Shown here in pieces: positions 61,733-64,000 of a stretch of 64,000 bases of DNA (positions are counted from its first letter, which is position 1; each line of letters starts with the position of its first letter). Source of the DNA: Chitinophagaceae bacterium (GTDB taxonomy: Bacteria > Bacteroidota > Bacteroidia > Chitinophagales > Chitinophagaceae). The notes below the pieces were generated by a model. That model saw nothing but the letters and a program-made list of their open reading frames with translations, was not told the DNA's origin and ran no database searches. The stretch spans positions 20,697-84,696 of the forward strand of contig JADGPW010000109.1 in the NCBI GenBank assembly GCA_017882265.1, given 5' to 3'. A program made the position numbers and the translations under genes.

Positions 61733-62872
61733 ATGAATTTCCAAATTGCTGAACTCACCCAACAGGTTGCTCAAACTACCCGAGATTTTGCACAAAAACA
61801 TATTAAACCTCATGTGATGGAATGGGACGAGAGTCAGGAATTTCCTCTCCGGGTTTTTAAAGAAATGGGAAAGCTGGGATTAATGGGGGTATTGGTACCA
61901 GAAGGGTATGGCGGTGCTGGGCTTGGTTATTTTGAATACAAAACAATAATCGAGGAGATCGCAAAAGTCTGCGGTTCGATAGGGTTAAGTTTGGCAGCAC
62001 ACAATTCTCTTTGTACCGGCCACATCATGAGCTTTGGTAATGAAGATCAAAAAAGAAAGTATTTACCAAAACTGGCCTCCGCAGAATGGATAGGCGCCTG
62101 GGGACTGACGGAAGCCAATACCGGCAGTGATGCGGGCAATATGAAATGCACCGCTGTGAAACAGGGTACTGACTGGATCATTAATGGAACCAAGAATTTT
62201 ATTACCCATGGCAAATCAGGTGATGTGGCAGTAGTGGTTTGCCGGACCGGTGAGCCAAGAGCAAAAAATAATTCAACCTCGTTCGTGGTGGAAAAAGGAA
62301 CCGAGGGTTTCCGGGCAGGAAAGAAGGAAAATAAGCTGGGTATGCGAGCCAGTGAAACCGCCGAAATGGTCTTTGATGATTGTCGCATTCCCGATACCAA
62401 TCGTTTAGGAAAAGAAGGTGATGGGTTTAAACAGGCCATGCAGGTACTGGATGGCGGAAGGATCTCCATCGCTTCTCTTTCCTTGGGCATTGCGAAGGGA
62501 GCTTATGAAGCCGCATTACAATATTCCCAGGAAAGACATCAATTTGACCAGCCTATTTCCGGGTTCCAGGGCATTTCCTTCAAGCTGGCCGATATGGCCA
62601 CTGAAATTGCCGCCGCTGAACTATTGATCCTGCAGGCCTGTGACCTGAAGAACCGTAAGCAACCCATGACCAGGGAAGCGGCAATGGCAAAATATTATGC
62701 CAGTGAAGTAGCTGTTAGAACAGCCAATGATGCCGTACAGATATTTGGCGGTTATGGATACACCAAAGATTTTCCGGTGGAAAAATTTTATAGAGATGCC
62801 AAGTTATGTACGATCGGGGAGGGAACAAGTGAGGTACAGAAAATGGTTATTTCGAGGGAAGTATTGAAATAG
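61733..62872 (+). CDS. Acyl-CoA dehydrogenase
   Basis: A 379-residue FAD enzyme of fatty or branched acyl-CoA oxidation. Signature runs: PEGYGGAGLGYFEYKTIIEE, GAWGLTEANTGSDAGNMKCT (flavin contact), NKLGMRASETAEMVFDDCRI, RHQFDQPISGFQGISFKLAD, QIFGGYGYTKDFPVEKFYRD and the catalytic glutamate in IGEGTSEVQKMVISREV. Glu at this position is that of short/medium-chain enzymes (isovaleryl-CoA dehydrogenase has it elsewhere), so a short-chain or 2-methyl-branched substrate is likely but unproven. Monocistronic by context. The TAG stop codon begins a heptamer array. Confidence 0.93.
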   Translation: MNFQIAELTQQVAQTTRDFAQKHIKPHVMEWDESQEFPLRVFKEMGKLGLMGVLVPEGYGGAGLGYFEYKTIIEEIAKVCGSIGLSLAAHNSLCTGHIMSFGNEDQKRKYLPKLASAEWIGAWGLTEANTGSDAGNMKCTAVKQGTDWIINGTKNFITHGKSGDVAVVVCRTGEPRAKNNSTSFVVEKGTEGFRAGKKENKLGMRASETAEMVFDDCRIPDTNRLGKEGDGFKQAMQVLDGGRISIASLSLGIAKGAYEAALQYSQERHQFDQPISGFQGISFKLADMATEIAAAELLILQACDLKNRKQPMTREAAMAKYYASEVAVRTANDAVQIFGGYGYTKDFPVEKFYRDAKLCTIGEGTSEVQKMVISREVLK

Positions 62873-62900
62873 ATAATAGTGAACAGATAACAGATAATAG
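62870..62900 (+). repeat. Four-unit heptamer array starting at the acyl-CoA dehydrogenase stop
   Basis: Units TAGATAA, TAGTGAA, CAGATAA, CAGATAA in strict register, the first being the stop codon itself. Confidence 0.7.
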
Positions 62901-63052
62901 TTCCTTCAATTGAAATGCCATTTAACGGTCCCGTCCCGTCTTTCTTATATAGAGGTGATTCAACCATCATTCCATAGGCTTTAACTACATAGTCAAATGG
63001 ATAAATAGAAATACACGCATTACATTCTATGTAAAAATCTATATTTCCTCTC

Positions 63053-64000
63053 TCATCTCACTTCCTGCATATCCACCAACTTCCTATAAAACCCGTTCGC
63101 TGCCAGCAACTGCTCATGCGTCCCTCTTTCAACGATCTTTCCTTTTTGTAAAACAATGATCTCATCCGCATGACGGATGGTGGAGAGCCGGTGCGCAATG
63201 ACGATGCTTGTCCTGTTCTGCATCATATTATTGATAGCATCCTGCACCAGCCTTTCACTTTCGGTATCCAGGGATGAAGTAGCTTCATCCAGGATAAGTA
63301 TCGGCGGATTTTTTAATACCGCCCTGGCAATAGTTAACCGTTGTCTTTCCCCCCCACTGATTTTGCTGCCCCGGTCACCGATATTGCTTTTATAACCGCC
63401 TTCTTTTTTTATGATAAAATCATGGGCATTGGCAATTTTTGCCGCCTCTATTATCTGTTCTTCCGAGGCATCCTGTTGTCCCAACGCGATATTACGGGCA
63501 ATCGTATCATTAAATAATATCGGTTCCTGCGTTACGATACTCATCAGGTTCCGGACAGAATGCAGGGAATAATCTTTGATATTTATTCCATCGATCAATA
63601 CCTCGCCGCCAGTCACATCATGAAAACGTGGAACCAGATCCGCTAAAGTTGATTTCCCGGCGCCGGAGGATCCTACAAGCGCAATCGTTTTTCCTTTTGC
63701 CACTGTAAGATCAATATTATCAAGGATAATGGTCTCATCATAGGCAAAACCCACATTCCTGAATTCTATAGCAGAAGTAAAAACATTTAACTGTTTACCT
63801 GTTGGGTTATCATCTACCGTGATAGGAGTTTTCAGGATCTCTTCGATCCTGTTAATGGCCGCAGCACCTTTCCGCATATTACTGAAGGAAGTGGATAATG
63901 CTTTAGCAGGGTTGATGATATTATAAAAAATACCAAGAAAACCCAGAAAGGCAGAGGCTTCCAGCAATTGGTGCTTTAATACCAATCTTCCCCCGTAATA
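63053..64000 (-). CDS. ABC exporter, MsbA-like, 5' end outside window
   Basis: The frame is open to the right edge (codons up to 64000), so the transmembrane half is only partly present and the start lies outside. The visible part has the last membrane helix region (EASAFLGFLGIFYNIINPAK) and a complete ATPase: Walker A LVGSSGAGKSTLADLV, Q-loop IVTQEPILFNDTIARNI, signature KISGGERQRLTIARAVL, Walker B PILILDEATSSLD and switch VIAHRLSTIRHADEI. The Q-, D- and H-loops are intact. It resembles MsbA-type homodimeric exporters of lipid A or lipids; the substrate cannot be told from the ATPase. Ends at 63053. Confidence 0.9.
   Translation of the reverse strand, partial: YYGGRLVLKHQLLEASAFLGFLGIFYNIINPAKALSTSFSNMRKGAAAINRIEEILKTPITVDDNPTGKQLNVFTSAIEFRNVGFAYDETIILDNIDLTVAKGKTIALVGSSGAGKSTLADLVPRFHDVTGGEVLIDGINIKDYSLHSVRNLMSIVTQEPILFNDTIARNIALGQQDASEEQIIEAAKIANAHDFIIKKEGGYKSNIGDRGSKISGGERQRLTIARAVLKNPPILILDEATSSLDTESERLVQDAINNMMQNRTSIVIAHRLSTIRHADEIIVLQKGKIVERGTHEQLLAANGFYRKLVDMQEVR

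Overview
The window is chromosomal DNA of a Bacteroidota bacterium, most plausibly from the Chitinophagaceae and relatives. Supporting evidence: type IX secretion (T9SS) marks (PorX, a C-terminal sorting domain on a giant S8 protease), a fused LpxC-FabZ, a single-chain GlyRS, several promoters with the Bacteroidota -7 element TAnnTTTG, and no Shine-Dalgarno-like leaders. No rRNA, tRNA, CRISPR array or insertion sequence was recognised. Placement below phylum is inference.

Layout. 1-4.4 kb: the 5' part of an envelope CarboxypepD-reg/DUF5686 protein, then a rightward set (membrane protein, winged-helix regulator, Coq4-like protein, small membrane protein, diacylglycerol kinase) ending in a bidirectional terminator. 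4.4-18.6 kb: a giant pseudo-peptidase/propeller/barrel protein, two housekeeping hydrolases (an MBL-fold enzyme and a MazG-like pyrophosphohydrolase), a polysaccharide flippase, a di-haem peroxidase, arfB and dtd, a BrkB-family protein and glyQS. 18.6-19.4 kb: a 747-base gene-free region full of structured repeats. 19.4-29.8 kb: a ferredoxin-linked cluster (GltD-like flavoprotein, pyruvate:ferredoxin oxidoreductase, DHOD-like protein), a 600-residue protein of unknown function and tryptophanase. 29.9-40.9 kb: a leftward complex I operon, FNR-type reductase then nuoABCD-HIJKLMN, with nuoE, nuoF and nuoG absent. 41-50.1 kb: mfd and the 1804-residue T9SS-exported subtilase. 50.2-57.4 kb: gyrB, lpxC-fabZ, a glycosyltransferase, lpxD and an HD phosphohydrolase, all leftward. 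57.6-64 kb: porX, a frameshifted surface-protein pseudogene, small and MBL-fold proteins, an acyl-CoA dehydrogenase and the 3' part of an MsbA-like ABC exporter.

How the genes may work together. PFOR and the flavoprotein would make or use reduced ferredoxin, and an 11-subunit complex I lacking its NADH-oxidising module could take electrons from ferredoxin or from the FNR-type protein encoded at the head of its operon. PorX, the subtilase and a tiny orphan sorting-domain-like protein belong to T9SS biology. LpxD, LpxC-FabZ, the flippase and the glycosyltransferase serve the outer membrane.

The most unusual signal is not a gene. Many intergenic gaps hold degenerate tandem arrays with a strict period of 7 (sometimes 8, 9 or 11) bases. 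They often occur as two facing (inverted) arrays, often begin exactly at a stop codon or end exactly at an ATG, and two lie in frame inside essential genes (glyQS, mfd). A second dispersed element (CCCCTAAAGGGG core) ends mazG, abuts the nuoH start where nuoEFG would be expected, and has a diverged in-frame copy in mfd.
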